Part shown: positions 18,683 to 19,038 of the stretch, one piece after another
Layout: the number at the start of each line of letters is the position of its first letter
Position numbering within the stretch: the stretch's first letter is position 1
Origin: Smittium mucronatum
Lineage: Eukaryota > Kickxellomycota > Harpellomycetes > Harpellales > Legeriomycetaceae
Assembly (NCBI GenBank): GCA_001953115.1
Contig: LSSL01007512.1
Coordinates: forward strand, 1-19,038
Length of the DNA stretch: 19,038 bases
Direction: 5' to 3'
Notes under the pieces: model-generated
What the model was told of the DNA's origin: nothing
Seen by the model: only the letters and a program-made list of their open reading frames with translations
Database searches by the model: none
Translations under genes and position numbers: made by a program

Positions 18683-18702
18683 CATTGTTGAGCTCAACAA
18701 TG
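18683..18702. repeat. Perfect 20-bp palindrome CATTGTTGAGCTCAACAATG
   Basis: The palindrome is exact with no spacer and extends to 28 bases (18679-18706) with a single T-G mismatch. Wider inverted matches flank it: ATTAAAAGG near 18650 against CCTTTTAAT near 18734. No adjacent ORF suggests an operator. It may be the centre of a short palindromic mobile element or a binding site for a dimeric protein. Confidence 0.7.
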
Positions 18703-19022
18703 GTATTAAACAGGTTTTGAGTATCATATTTTTATCCTTTTAATTAAATATAGTCTTTTGTCAATCTGAATTTTTAAAACAAAAAAAAAATAGATATTTG
18801 GATTTTTCGTTTTTTTTATCAAGAGATTTTATTAGCAGATAAAATCTAAAAACTATGTGGAAAGCAGCAATAAGTAGCATGTAAATTATACAAAAGAACA
18901 ATGGGGATAATAATTGAGCCTCTTAATTTAAGGGTAAATAACTAAAAACACATTATCACTGAAATAAACAGACAAAAATTCTCAAAGCTTCCATCTGCTT
19001 ATTTTGCTTGACTTTTTTTAGA
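18703..19022. other. Non-coding AT-rich stretch at the right edge
   Basis: No gene is recognised between the palindrome and the terminal G tract. Confidence 0.5.
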
Positions 19023-19038
19023 GGGGAGGGGGGGGGGG
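19023..19038 (+). repeat. Terminal G tract
   Basis: GGGG, an A, then eleven G up to the window end. With nine G at positions 1-9, both ends of the window finish in G runs on the same strand. Confidence 0.9.

Noticed and set aside
19008..19038. A terminal G-rich sequence that might be a telomere.
   Set aside because: It is a plain G homopolymer with one GAGGGGA step, not a telomeric repeat, and similar G runs occur internally.

Overview
The window is very AT-rich DNA, about one fifth G+C by eye. It has no operons, no convincing ribosome-binding sites, no RNA genes and no long intact ORF. It does have AT and CA/TA microsatellites, G homopolymers, and several decayed eukaryotic-type DNA transposons. 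It therefore reads as non-coding DNA of an AT-rich eukaryote. An invertebrate animal, perhaps a parasite, would fit, because pogo/Tigger, MULE and hAT relics occur together, but the sequence cannot decide this. At this composition stops are expected about every 11 codons, so ATG-started frames of 60-95 codons are roughly what chance gives. Length alone proves nothing, and calls below rest on ordered family motifs.

Layout. Positions 2-142 carry the G+C-richer 3' end of an unidentified reading frame, followed by an AATAAA. From 373 to 682 lie a G/TG tract, a five-copy degenerate tandem repeat and a CA/TA microsatellite. Positions 1006-1948 (+) hold a run of abutting open segments that may be a decayed coding element. 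Positions 2150-2447 hold a compositional island with two short frames. Positions 2480-3022 (-) hold a possible second pogo-like relic. The best-supported items follow: a MULE transposase relic at 4292-4690 (-) and a long pogo/Tigger transposase relic at 12150-13544 (-), both frameshifted. A hAT relic lies at 15140-15504 (-), with weaker hAT-like fragments at 9815-10102 and 17565-17675 (-).

Structural features not tied to a gene are a 710-bp imperfect inverted repeat at 7793-8505, a strongly strand-asymmetric C/T tract centred on 11041-11520 (106 C against 10 G in 480 bases by hand count), a perfect 20-bp palindrome at 18683-18702, several smaller inverted repeats, and G runs at both window ends and inside, all on the + strand.

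Nothing here forms a working multi-gene system. The window is best read as a transposon graveyard with several unusual non-coding structures.
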